Of a stretch of 64,000 bases of DNA, positions 46,286 through 57,990 are shown in pieces. The first letter of the stretch is position 1, and each line of letters opens with the position of its first letter. Made by a program: the position numbers and the translations under genes. This DNA is from Steromphala cineraria (Eukaryota; Mollusca; Gastropoda; Trochida; Trochidae): the NCBI GenBank assembly GCA_916613615.1, contig OU744723.1, positions 32,680,171-32,744,170 on the forward strand, in the 5' to 3' direction. The notes below the pieces were generated by a model, which had not been told where the DNA came from, searched no databases, and was given only the letters and a program-made list of their open reading frames with translations.

Positions 46286-49179
46286 CTTTTCCCAGGCTTT
46301 ATTCCTTTAAAAGAAAAAGAAACATAACTGAGACGTTTTAAAGGTGTGTGAAATTGTTACAATAAGCTTGATAATCCAGCATGTAATTTGCACTAAGATA
46401 CATCAGCCTGTGAACACCTGTTTAAAACACAGTGTGACAAATTGACCCGAAGACTCTTCGCGACTTCACAAGTTACTCATTTTCGACTATATGTAGTGAT
46501 ACAAACTCAATCTGAAACATAAATAATGATGTATGGAGTTACCATCATTTATTAGGCAACCAACAATGTATAAAGATAGGTTATTGATAAATAAAACAAT
46601 AAATTTTAAATATATGTATTACATGGATGGATTTAATGGTGCAAACACCATATACAATAAGCAAAGTTTAAAACCAACTTAGTGATGACTGTAACTGTAA
46701 ATTGTGACTCTGGCATTTCCAGTTGAGCGGCTGTGTTACTTCCGCATCCCTTTCAAGGTCAAGCTAGGTCATCTGTATGAATTGTTTGTCATGTCACAAA
46801 TTTGATGGGATCTAGCAATCGTACATTCTGCTAAATCCTTCTCAAATTTACGAATGCAATGGCTATTGACCAATCAGAATTCAAGATATTCATCTTCAGG
46901 GTAATAAAAGAAAACCAAGGTGATATGGCATATTATTATATTGTTATTGTACATGTATTGTATATACTGCTCATATATTTAAAGCATTGCAAATGTTTCA
47001 ATTTAGCATTTGTTAAATGAATCAGACGCTTACGTCTAAGCAGTGTGTCTGTGATTAACATTTTCTACAACCATTGTCGAGCTTAAAACATGTCTCATTT
47101 AAGGGATTCAATAAGGACTGCATTGCTTTGAAATTGAAAGATGAATGCGTTTTCAGTAGCATAGACATCGAAACCAACATTTTAAATCAAAACCGGGGGT
47201 TTAGAAATCAAGTGACATTTGCGAATTTTGAAGCAAGATCATGGCTCCACAAACTGAAGTTGATCAGAACGATGTCATTAACCAGTTCGAGCGCTGTGAG
47301 TATCAACAAGGATTGAAACATTTTCCAATGTGTTTCTGAGTACATTGATAAGGTGTTGGCAATAATTTGATTGAATAACACTTAATTGTGCTGGGAAATA
47401 ACGACTTTGAAAGTTTGGATGACCACGCCCATATGGGATTCGACTTTTTCTCTGGGTTATTTATGCAATTCTAGGGAGGTTTTTCGAAGAAAATCAGAAC
47501 ATTTAAAGACATTCTAACAGAGATTCAATGGGACACCAAGTGAAAATATCCCTTTTTGAGTTTAAGATATTGACAGATAAGTGCCCTTGACTTTTTGACA
47601 TTTGACAGTACATGTTCAAATATGCTTTTCAAACTCTTGTCACCATTCTTATAACTAAATAACTGAGTCTGGTTTTACCTCTGTGTTTCTTTGTTTGAGT
47701 AGTATAATTACAAGATAACAGACACATTTGTACTTTTTAATTTTGAATGTAGTCAAATGTATATATTTAAATTCGCCTCGATTTTGAATATAGATAAAAC
47801 ACAACTTACACAAGAATTTAAGTATATCATGTCCAATATACATGTACATGTATCGATAAGCAATCATATTAATGAATGGCATTGTTTGTATAGGAAAGTT
47901 AAACAAAAATATACAAGCCTACTGAACAACACTGCCCTACAATGCAGAAAAATGTGATATCAACAATAAACGTGGAAAAAGCGCCATAGATAGATTTCCT
48001 CGACAAACAAAAACGTAAAATAGACAAAGGTCAAATGTTTCATATATTGCAAACAAACTTTAAGTCGGAAGTATGGACTATTGCAGGAATAGTTGCATCA
48101 TTCTAGAGCCAAACAACGTTGAATAAAGTCTAGTAAATAAACACATAATGTTTCTTTGTATCGTTGTCACCCTTCCCTATTTGCTATACCTGGTCTTAAA
48201 TGCAAACCAAAATAAAGGTAGTCTTCAGTGATTCAGTAAGTTTTTTACTTAATAACTGTATTTTGTTTGTGCCTGTTAAACTATAAAGAAGGAGGACAGT
48301 CACCTGTTTGTTCCACGGATATATTACTCAGGTTCATGATCGGCATGAAGATAGTCCAGACTGCAAATACAGAATGGCTGATATGCAAATATGGTCATTG
48401 AGTGTGGTGCATACTTAACAGACCATTCCACCTTGACTCGATGTCGCTTTAAGTCGAGTTACAGTAAATTAAATTGAATTTATTACTAAGAATATACATC
48501 GTCTTTTCCAGTGAACACAAAATCTCTCACAGAACCTAAACCAATGCAACGTTATTTACTCTGGATGAGGTTATTTCTAGCTCTGTCTGTCCACGATGCT
48601 TGACCATAGTCATTAATGTCATTTTCTCTCTTGTTATACAGAAAATGTTCCTGGTCCCAGACAGTCCACACACAGAATTGCTGATGTGAAGTCTGAAAGT
48701 CAATGATATTCATGTGATTGTCCTTGACGGTCTTAATAGATGGACCCGCCGCTAATGGCTGAAATATTGCCCAAGCGCCTTAATTCCCTCACTCACCCAA
48801 TATGTGAATTCATTTGCCAAAGTCAGAAAGCAAATACATTGTATGTTCTATATATTTTTACTTGACATTCCACAATCTGAATTGCTGCCCGGAACTCTAA
48901 AAGCCATTAATATTTATGTTTTTATGGTAAACAGTCCTCATTGCTGATTGCTGAAATGATTTTATAATCAACTACTATTTATGTTTGTCCTAGTCTACGA
49001 TCTGAATATCTTACATGTCTGCACAGATCATCATTAAAAAGAACTTCAACAGCATGAACAATAATTTAATCAACTGATCTATCATGCAGGTCATACTTTT
49101 TCAAACGAGCTCATCTAAGACTTGTAGATGTGGTTAAGGTTAACGGTCTGACACTGGAAGTAGGTTGCTGACCCACCAT
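46286..49179. other. no confident gene
   Basis: AT-rich. The one candidate is a short first coding exon at 47241-47295: ATGGCTCCACAAACTG... running to GAGCGCT with a consensus GTGAGT donor, encoding MAPQTEVDQNDVINQFER. I found no following exon, so support is weak. A 66-codon frame at 47757-47957 shows no motif. Confidence 0.35.
48743..48798 (-). repeat. gastropod-type short repeat fragment
   Basis: Read on the minus strand: GGGTGAGTGAGGGAATTAAG, GCGCTTGGGCAATATTTCAG and AGCGGCGGGTCC. This resembles a short repeat I know from abalone and related sequence, and it matches a block inside both BEL LTRs. Confidence 0.6.
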
Positions 49180-50315
49180 TCACAGAACGAGAATCTCCTT
49201 TCTGCACGTTGTCCGAATATTTTTACTTTGACATCTTACCAGATGGTTCACCATTGAGAATTTCCGAAACTGCGCGTTTCTGTACATCAGACGTGCGTTT
49301 GTACGCTTCCATAGCCACGCTACGATGTCCCAGCTCGAAACAAACGTCTCTGTTGAAGCTAGCAAAGAGTGGTTGGTGAAGTATCCGGGTACTCCAGCCT
49401 GTTTCATTTGCCTCTTGACAGTACCCTCTAGGGTATTGTAGCCATTTGCATTTCGTGAGAACCAAATTTCACTTTTGGGCTTCTGCAATGGGCGGAAATA
49501 AAACAGATCAGGATTTATGTTCTGATGAAGATGCTTCTGGTAGGTCCGAAATAAAGTCACAGTACACCTTTCTGGATGTGTCTTGTTCTCGTATACCTTG
49601 GCCGTGTGGGACTCAATGTTCCTATGTTTCAGTCCATCACGGGATGTCTTAGAGACTCATTCCGTATACTGAAGGCAAGTAAGTCCGTCACTGTCAATGT
49701 TACAAAATTCTGAAATGACAGTTTCCTATGTTCGTCTCTGCCCGAAGCCCAAAATGCATACCAATTATCTAAAAGAGACTGTGGCGTATCCGCCCAAAGA
49801 ATACTCACCTTTTCACAAGATAGCTTCGTTATCTTAAGTTACCACCAGAGCCTGACATCGTTGCAAGCCGATACCCACTGCACACTTGCTTTGCATTGTT
49901 GTGTCGATGGTGACTTTCAGAGTTTTGAACTTCTCGTCCTTAAAAAAGTCGAGCGAATGTCCAAATGAGTATGTAAGAAATGTAATGTTGGATACTGCAC
50001 ATTATCACCAGAATGCTCTCCCCTTTATATTCACTGCCATCTTCTTTGTGGAGTGCAATAAAGAAAGCTCGTAGTATGACGTTTAGCTCTCTGGAAGAAT
50101 AGTCAGCTACATCCCTTTGGTCGTCTGCGAGCAAGTCATAGATTTCTGTTTTATCACCGTTCCTGTTTCTTCCAGTTTGAAGAATTCCTTCCTCCATCTT
50201 TGAAACAAATTGTAAGCCAATTTGTTCTTCTTCATTGTATTCTTTGGCACAAAAACGGTTTGGCCCTTTCTTGTAAGTCTACATCTGTTACGTCAACTTA
50301 CTTACGTTGCTTCAA
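49180..50315 (-). pseudogene. decayed Crypton/KIAA1958-type tyrosine recombinase domain
   Basis: Order on the minus strand: VPKNTMKKNKLAYNLFQRW (about 50.2 kb), RDVADYSSRELNVILRAFF and EDGSEYKGESILV (about 50.0-50.1 kb), MHFGLR (about 49.75 kb), LFYFRPLQKPKSEIWFSRNA (about 49.45-49.5 kb), AGVPGYFTNHSL (about 49.38 kb), and finally ELGHRSVAMEAYKRTSDVQK (about 49.28-49.33 kb). This is the order of the DUF3504/KIAA1958-like domain derived from Crypton tyrosine recombinases (ZMYM, QRICH1 and many mollusc genes). The motifs sit in at least three frames with stops between them, so it cannot be translated whole. The Arg expected after TNHSL is replaced (TNHSLLAST). Confidence 0.75.
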
Positions 50316-50469
50316 CTGAAAAAAGGAAAAAAAATCGAAATATCATTTTACAATGAACATATCAACTGATGCAATTATAATAAAGTTTCACTTGAATTTG
50401 AAAATTTGAAACATGATCCAAAGAATCATTATGTAATTCTATTATTGAGCGCAAAATACTGACCATCAC

Positions 50470-50535
50470 CTGTAGGCATGGCAGTAAGTGTTGAGGTACC
50501 AACAACTGGCAAACCGGAAATGGATTGACCAACAT
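50470..50535 (-). CDS. candidate internal exon upstream of the recombinase relic
   Basis: A 66-nt exon on the minus strand with acceptor TTTTCTGCAG and donor CAG|GTGATG, phase 1 on both sides. It encodes GQSISGLPVVGTSTLTAMPT. It joins in frame to the exon at 50903-51027. Low-complexity composition; no domain. Confidence 0.4.
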
Positions 50536-50902
50536 CTGCAGAAAACATAATCAATATATCAATCCAAACACATATGTCGCAACATGACGTAACAAATCAA
50601 ATTCCACCTCTGAATATATTTGATGACTAACAAAGTTAAAATACTTAACAAAAGAAAGGCAGGGATATATGTTAATTTTGAAATAACGAATAAAGAAATG
50701 TAGTCATAAAATAAATGACGAAATATAAATCATAAAAATTCAAACATCCCTAACTCATTTAGTGCAGTGTATTTATTGTGAACAAGATATATATTATATG
50801 ACAACATTACTCTTAACATAATAGGGAATTAGCGTTTAACGCCACAGAGCAGCATGTATAGGAAGGATGGAAATTCATGAAATTACTTAAATGAAGGGTT
50901 AC

Positions 50903-51027
50903 CATTAGATGGGAGACGTCTTCTTAATCCAATTTGGCATGGTCCTCCCGGTTCTGACATGTCAGAGACATCGACTGCAGACTTAATTGTTGATATCTGT
51001 GAATCTGTCACATGCTCATTCTGATAT
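50903..51027 (-). CDS. candidate internal exon, same gene
   Basis: A 125-nt exon, minus strand, acceptor TACATCCTCAG and donor AATG|GTAACC, open in one frame throughout. It encodes residues including DSQISTIKSAVDVSDMSEPG. Its phase fits the exon at 50470-50535. With the recombinase domain further downstream this could be the N-terminal part of a KIAA1958-like gene, now broken in its last part; no 5' exon or start codon was found. Confidence 0.4.
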
Positions 51028-52617
51028 CTGAGGATGTAATTTAGCAATCAAATGACTCCTCGTCACTTACAATTTAGGTTCTGGAAAAACAACAAGAATA
51101 ACGTTTTTATATTTAAAATATACTGTTTTGCTAAGCTCATTTCATTTTCAGTATCATAACAAGCCAGATGTTCCAATGACAAGTGCTATTCTAACCTGAG
51201 ACCCCATACATGTATCTGCAAGGTTGCATAGATTATTTTCAGATCAGTTTGAAGGTCTTGAAATAGTATCAGACAACGTACCACACAGTTACCCAAAACC
51301 AAGAAACACCCTAAAGGAACTGTGTTCCCTGACAGTAATATATGAAAGAAGCATTAAAGATAAAAATCAAACCCCAACAAATAAAAATTGTCAATAATTC
51401 TATGTGACAAATGTACAGGATAAAACATGATATCCGCACATGTGTTTTTAAGTGATTCTCAAATTTGATTGGTCTTCTCCTAACAGAATTAATTAGATTG
51501 GTCGACGGGACTATTTTCACATTTCATTGATAAATAGAACGTGCCGAACTCACGCATGTCGATCAAACCATAGCCTAGATTCATTAAGAGTACTGTACAT
51601 CACATTTCTCACAGATTGATATTAAAACGCACGATTACTTGTGATGAGTTTCACTGCAATCACAAGATTGTTGTTTACAGCGCTTTGAACAATCCTACCG
51701 TAGGTTAGTTCTCAGGCCTATTAGAGTTCTTTATACTGGCGACGTGAATGGAATTACCATCAAAAGGAACAAATGTTGTTAAAACTTGAGATTACTTGAT
51801 TATCATGATATACAAACTTTGTAAGTTTCACTTTAAAATATTGCCACCTGTATCAGTATTAGTTTTTCAAAAAATTGACAGGTTTTTTTTACATTTTTTG
51901 TTATGTTACATTGTGCCAACAACATCGCACTGGTAGTACGGCTTGACGACCGGCCGAATCAAATAGTTATTATCTTTGTCAAATAATGTTGTTTGTTATG
52001 AGTTTTATGTGTGCTAATTTGCTCAAGGTTGAAAGGTGTATTATGTCATTCAGGGACAATGTCTTCGTCAGTTTCGTATTGTTTTGTAACTAAACTAGAT
52101 TCCGAAGCGTTGTTGACTAATTCACTCTTGAGATGTTCGGTTGGACACGCGTATGAATACTGATCAGCTGATTGATATCACTTACCACAGCATTACTACG
52201 ATTTCTCAACCGCATGTTTTCAGTCATTACATTACAATGTATGTTAAGTTGTCAGCTTATTTTCTACCATAGCAGTAACCTTCAACTGTGACTCAAGACA
52301 GCAAACACATGACCATGCTTGCCACACTGTATTCAAGGTAAGACTGCCTGGCATGTGGTAAAAATAGGGATTGACATGCGGAACCGGATTTTGGATGCGG
52401 ATGCGGATGCGGATTCGGATTTAATTTACAACAATGAATATTACAAAGGGGTAATATATAGAATAACCACTTGGTACAAGTGATCACGGGATATCTGACC
52501 TCGTCAAAATGATGTTCAGTCCCTCGTAGGTATTCTCTAAGTATGTCCTATGCCCGCGGTAACGCCTACAGGAGTTACCCAAGGGAGGCGAGCATATGTT
52601 TCTATAATACATTTCTA
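51028..52617. other. no recognisable feature
   Basis: AT-rich. Contains a short hexamer run (GGATGC x3 near 52390-52412). No gene seen. Confidence 0.5.
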
Positions 52618-52625
52618 ATAATGTC

Positions 52626-53859
52626 GGCCTAAGAGTAATTGAAGGGTCCGAATGACGGGGTATCTAAAACATCAATAAAATGCCACCTTTTCCTTAAAAA
52701 TGATTGAAATAAAGATATTCTGACAGCTAAAAGGATTGACTATAAATCAACCATTTCCTTGAAGACTTGAATTTGGTTGCAGAACGTACAATCACAATGA
52801 AATCGAGTGATTTTCGAGTTTGGTTGCAGTCCCTATAGGCAAATGCAACCAAATTATTTTCTAGCAAATATCCATCATTTTTCGTGTCTTGACAAACACT
52901 AATTTGGTTGCAGAGATTTTGGTTGCCTGTTGAAAACCAAAGAGGCAAGTTTGGTTGCAGTAGTTTTTTAATTTACCTAATTTGACGTGAAAACAAAAAC
53001 AAATCAACAGTTCCATTTTGACAGGTTCCCTCTCGCACTGTGAGTGACGTAATGGCATGCGGTATGCAACGTGTCCTACAATTGGTTGATTCAGTCTCAA
53101 ACATTTCCAACAATTTTTCAAATTTCCTAATTTTTGATAAATAATTCGTCTTGTTCTGTTTTTGGATAGAAACTATTTGTTAAACTTACTTATTGATGTT
53201 TATTTTCGATCAAAATCATTTGGCAATTAAAGGAATTTGTGACAGCCAATGAGAATCTATTTGAGATATGACAACAATTCGAATCTGCTACGGGAGCGCA
53301 TTGAAACACTGAAGTGAAAATTAGGGATTAATTTGGTCAAAGATTGTCTAAAGTACCTACCACGACATACTTAGTGATACAATTTGTCAAGGTCAGGGAA
53401 ATATTTCTATCCATAATGTCAGAAACAATTTCAAAACATGATGTGACATGATCGAAAACCGGACTCGATAGCGATCGGTAAGTTGCTGATGTGTCATTAA
53501 AATGTAAATAAAAAGTCAGGTAAGTGATCAACAGTTGTCAAATCATCATATATATTCCATCTGCAACCAAATTTCTTCAAACCCAGGCTCTTCTGTTTGA
53601 TAAAAACATGTATTTTCTTGGAAAAATAATTTGGTTGCAGATGCCTATAGGGGACTGCAGCCAAACTCGAAAATTATGTGATTTCATTGTGATTAATCTT
53701 TCTGCAACCAAATTCAATGGTGTCATTCCATACATCATTGTATAGATAATTATCTCTGCTTTCAGAAAATTTGAAGTTGAGTCTTTTTGAAGGGCTAGGT
53801 TGCATTTAACAGTCCTTTTTGACACCCCGTCATCCGGACCTTTCAATTACTCTTAGGCT
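52626..53859. mobile_element. non-autonomous transposon with long inverted repeats and 8-bp target duplication
   Basis: The ends GGCCTAAGAGTAATTGAA and TTCAATTACTCTTAGGCT are inverted. The symmetry continues imperfectly for about 250-300 bp (CGGGGT, then repeated TTTGGTTGCAG and CTATAGG blocks at 52770-52960 against 53560-53720). ATAATGTC stands directly before (52618-52625) and after (53860-53867). An 8-bp duplication fits hAT or related families. No transposase frame. TTTGGTTGCAG or its complement recurs at least seven times, so the arms also hold a sub-repeat. Confidence 0.85.
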
Positions 53860-53867
53860 ATAATGTC

Positions 53868-54240
53868 ATGTTTTTTAACCGACATAAACAGTGGGAAAAC
53901 AATTTTGTTTTAAAATATGAATTGGAGGACACAATTAAAAAAAGACATGTTATTGAGAGTCAATCCAATGTTTTCGATCGTGAAACGCATCACGCAAACT
54001 CAGCCATGTCATCCTTGGTATGTGTTATTCGTGCAGTCACAGCATGTATCTGCAGTGGTACGTTTACTCGCGTGATATTCAATTTAGAATCGACTGAAAA
54101 TCCCAAGATCGTCAAATAGTTTTTAAAAGTGATATATAAGTATCCTAAGCCCTATTTTACCTAAATAAATGTCATTATATACAATATCAATTCACTCAAA
54201 GTCAGACCTTTGTTATAAAAGCATCAACCTTTGACTTGCA
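53868..54240. other. no recognisable feature
   Basis: AT-rich spacer; an 83-codon frame at 53868-54119 has no motif. Confidence 0.5.
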
Positions 54241-57200
54241 ACTGTGCTGTCACAATAGCTCAGTAGGCATAGCGTTTGGTTCAGAGTTTTACTGTGCTGA
54301 CACAATAGCTCAGTAGGCATAGCGTTTGGTTCAGAGTTTAACTGTGCTGACACAATAGCTCAGTAGGCATAGCGTTTGGTTCAGAGTTTAACTGTGCTGA
54401 CACAATAGCTCAGTAGGCATAGCGTTTGGTTCAGAGTTTAACTGTGCTGACACAATAGCTCAGTAGGCATAGCGTTTGGTTCAGAGTTTAACTGTGCTGA
54501 CACAATAGCTCAGTAGGCATAGCGTTTGGTTCAGAGTTTAACTGTGCTGACACAATAGCTCAGTAGGCATAGCGTTTGGTTCAGAGTTTAACTGTGCTGT
54601 CACAATAGCTCAGTAGGCAAAGCGTTTGGTTCAGAGTTTAACTGTGCTGTCACAATAGCTCAGTAGGCATAGCGTTTGGTTCAGAGTTTTACTGTACTGA
54701 CACAATAGTTCAGTAGGCATAGCGTTTGGTTCAGAGTTTAACTGTGCTGACACAATAGCTCAGTAGGCATAGCGTTTGGTTCAGAGTTTAACTGTGCTGA
54801 CACAATAGCTCAGTAGGCATAGCGTTTGGTTCAGAGTTTAACTGTGCTGTCACAATAGCTCAGTAGGCATAGCGTTTGGTTCAGAGTTTTACTGTGCTGT
54901 CACAATAGCTCAGTAGGCATAGCGTTTGGTTCAGAGTTTTACTGTGCTGTCACAATAGCTCAGTAGGCATAGCGTTTGGTTCAGAGTTTAACTGTGCTGT
55001 CACAATAGTTCAGTAGGCATAGCGTTTGGTTCAGAGTTTAACTGTGCTGTCACAATAGCTCAGTAGGCATAGCGTTTGGTTCAGAGTTTTACTGTGCTGT
55101 CACAATAGCTCAGTAGGCATAGCGTTTGGTTCAGAGTTTAACTGTGCTGTCACAATAGCTCAGTAGGCATAGCGTTTGGTTCAGAGTTTAACTGTGCTGA
55201 CACAATAGCTCAGTAGGCATAGCGTTTGGTTCAGAGTTTAACTGTGCTGACACAATAGCTCAGTAGGCATAGCGTTTGGTTCAGAGTTTAACTGTGCTGA
55301 CACAATAGCTCAGTAGGCATAGCGTTTGGTTCAGAGTTTAACTGTGCTGACACAATAGCTCAGTAGGCATAGCGTTTGGTTCAGAGTTTAACTGTGCTGT
55401 CACAATAGCTCAGTAGGCATAGCGTTTGGTTCAGAGTTTAACTGTGCTGTCACAATAGCTCAGTAGGCATAGCGTTTGGTTCAGAGTTTAACTGTGCTGA
55501 CACAATAGCTCAGTAGGCATAGCGTTTGGTTCAGAGTTTAACTGTGCTGACACAATAGCTCAGTAGGCATAGCGTTTGGTTCAGAGTTTAACTGTGCTGA
55601 CACAATAGATCAGTAGGCATAGCGTTTGGTTCAGAGTTTAACTGTGCTGACACAATAGATCAGTAGGCATAGCGTTTGGTTCAGAGTTTAACTGTGCTGA
55701 CACAATAGCTCAGTAGGCATAGCGTTTGGTTCAGAGTTTAACTGTGCTGTCACAATAGCTCAGTAGGCATAGCGTTTGGTTCAGAGTTTAACTGTGCTGT
55801 CACAATAGCTCAGTAGGCATAGCGTTTGGTTCAGAGTTTAACTGTGCTGTCACAATAGCTCAGTAGGCATAGCGTTTGGTTCAGAGTTTAACTGTGCTGA
55901 CACAATAGCTCAGTAGGCATAGCGTTTGGTTCAGAGTTTAACTGTGCTGACACAAGAGCTCAGTAGGCATAGCGTTTGGTTCAGAGTTTAACTGTGCTGT
56001 CACAATAGCTCAGTAGGCATAGCGTTTGGTTCAGAGTTTAACTGTGCTGTCACAATAGCTCAGTAGGCATAGCGTTTGGTTCAGAGTTTAACTGTGCTGA
56101 CACAATAGCTCAGTAGGCATAGCGTTTGGTTCAGAGTTTAACTGTGCTGACACAATAGCTCAGTAGGCATAGCGTTTGGTTCAGAGTTTAACTGTGCTGA
56201 CACAATAGCTCAGTAGGCATAGCGTTTGGTTCAGAGTTTAACTGTGCTGACACAATAGCTCAGTAGGCATAGCGTTTGGTTCAGAGTTTAACTGTGCTGA
56301 CACAATAGCTCAGTAGGCATAGCGTTTGGTTCAGAGTTTAACTGTGCTGACACAATAGCTCAGTAGGCATAGCGTTTGGTTCAGAGTTTAACTGTGCTGA
56401 CACAATAGCTCAGTAGGCATAGCGTTTGGTTCAGAGTTTAACTGTGCTGACACAATAGCTCAGTAGGCATAGCGTTTGGTTCAGAGTTTAACTGTGCTGA
56501 CACAATAGCTCAGTAGGCATAGCGTTTGGTTCAGAGTTTAACTGTGCTGACACAATAGCTCAGTAGGCATAGCGTTTGGTTCAGAGTTTAACTGTGCTGT
56601 CACAATAGCTCAGTAGGCATAGCGTTTGGTTCAGAGTTTAACTGTGCTGTCACAATAGCTCAGTAGGCATAGCGTTTGGTTCAGAGTTTTACTGTGCTGT
56701 CACAATAGCTCAGTAGGCATAGCGTTTGGTTCAGAGTTTTACTGTGCTGTCACAATAGCTCAGTAGGCATAACGTTTGGTTCAGAGTTTAACTGTGCTGT
56801 CACAATAGTTCAGTAGGCATAGCGTTTGGTTCAGAGTTTAACTGTGCTGTCACAATAGCTCAGTAGGCATAGCGTTTGGTTCAGAGTTTTACTGTGCTGT
56901 CACAATAGCTCAGTAGGCATAGCGTTTGGTTCAGAGTTTAACTGTGCTGTCACAATAGCTCAGTAGGCATAGCGTTTGGTTCAGAGTTTAACTGTGCTGA
57001 CACAATAGCTCAGTAGGCATAGCGTTTGGTTCAGAGTTTAACTGTGCTGACACAATAGCTCAGTAGGCATAGCGTTTGGTTCAGAGTTTAACTGTGCTGA
57101 CACAATAGCTCAGTAGGCATAGCGTTTGGTTCAGAGTTTAACTGTGCTGACACAATAGCTTAGTAGGCATAGCGTTTGGTTCAGAGTTTAACTGTGCTGT

Positions 57201-57990
57201 CACAATAGCTCAGTAGGCATAGCGTTTGGTTCAGAGTTTAACTGTGCTGTCACAATAGCTCAGTAGGCATAGCGTTTGGTTCAGAGTTTAACTGTGCTGA
57301 CACAATAGCTCAGTAGGCATAGCGTTTGGTTCAGAGTTTAACTGTGCTGACACAATAGCTCAGTAGGCATAGCGTTTGGTTCAGAGTTTAACTGTGCTGA
57401 CACAATAGATCAGTAGGCATAGCGTTTGGTTCAGAGTTTAACTGTGCTGACACAATAGATCAGTAGGCATAGCGTTTGGTTTAGAGTTTAACTGTGCTGA
57501 CACAATAGCTCAGTAGGCATAGCGTTTGGTTCAGAGTTTAACTGTGCTGTCACAATAGCTCAGTAGGCATAGCGTTTGGTTCAGAGTTTAACTGTGCTGT
57601 CACAATAGCTCAGTAGGCATAGCGTTTGGTTCAGAGTTTAACTGTGCTGTCACAATAGCTCAGTAGGCATAGCGTTTGGTTCAGAGTTTAACTGTGCTGA
57701 CACAATAGCTCAGTAGGCATAGCGTTTGGTTCAGAGTTTAACTGTGCTGACACAATAGCTCAGTAGGCATAGCGTTTGGTTCAGAGTTTAACTGTGCTGT
57801 CACAATAGCTCAGTAGGCATAGCGTTTGGTTCAGAGTTTAACTGTGCTGTCACAATAGCTCAGTAGGCATAGCGTTTGGTTCAGAGTTTAACTGTGCTGA
57901 CACAATAGCTCAGTAGGCATAGCGTTTGGTTCAGAGTTTAACTGTGCTGACACAATAGCTCAGTAGGCATAGCGTTTGGTTCAGAGTTTT
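54241..57990 (+). repeat. 50-bp satellite, exactly 75 units, tRNA-like A-box in each
   Basis: Unit: ACTGTGCTG(A/T)CACAA, TAGCTCAGTAGGCATAGCG, TTTGGTTCAGAGTTT(A/T). The phase never slips over 3750 bp, so there are 75 units with no insertion or deletion. Variation is mainly at two A/T positions plus rare substitutions. TAGCTCAGTAGGCATAGCG has the form of a tRNA D-arm (Pol III A-box), and GGTTCAGAG is close to the start of a B-box. Rare variants repeat at an 1800-bp distance: CACAATAGTT at 55001 and 56801; CACAATAGAT at 55601/55651 and 57401/57451. A block of 36 units was therefore duplicated. Private changes (CACAAGAGCT at 55951, ATAACG at 56769, TTTAGAG at 57480) came later. Origin from a SINE or tRNA 5' half is an inference. 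Confidence 0.97.

Noticed and set aside
54241..57990. CRISPR-like array or a tRNA gene cluster
   Set aside because: There are no unique spacers: the whole 50-bp unit repeats. Each unit has only the 5' half of a tRNA-like sequence and no acceptor pairing, so it is a satellite.
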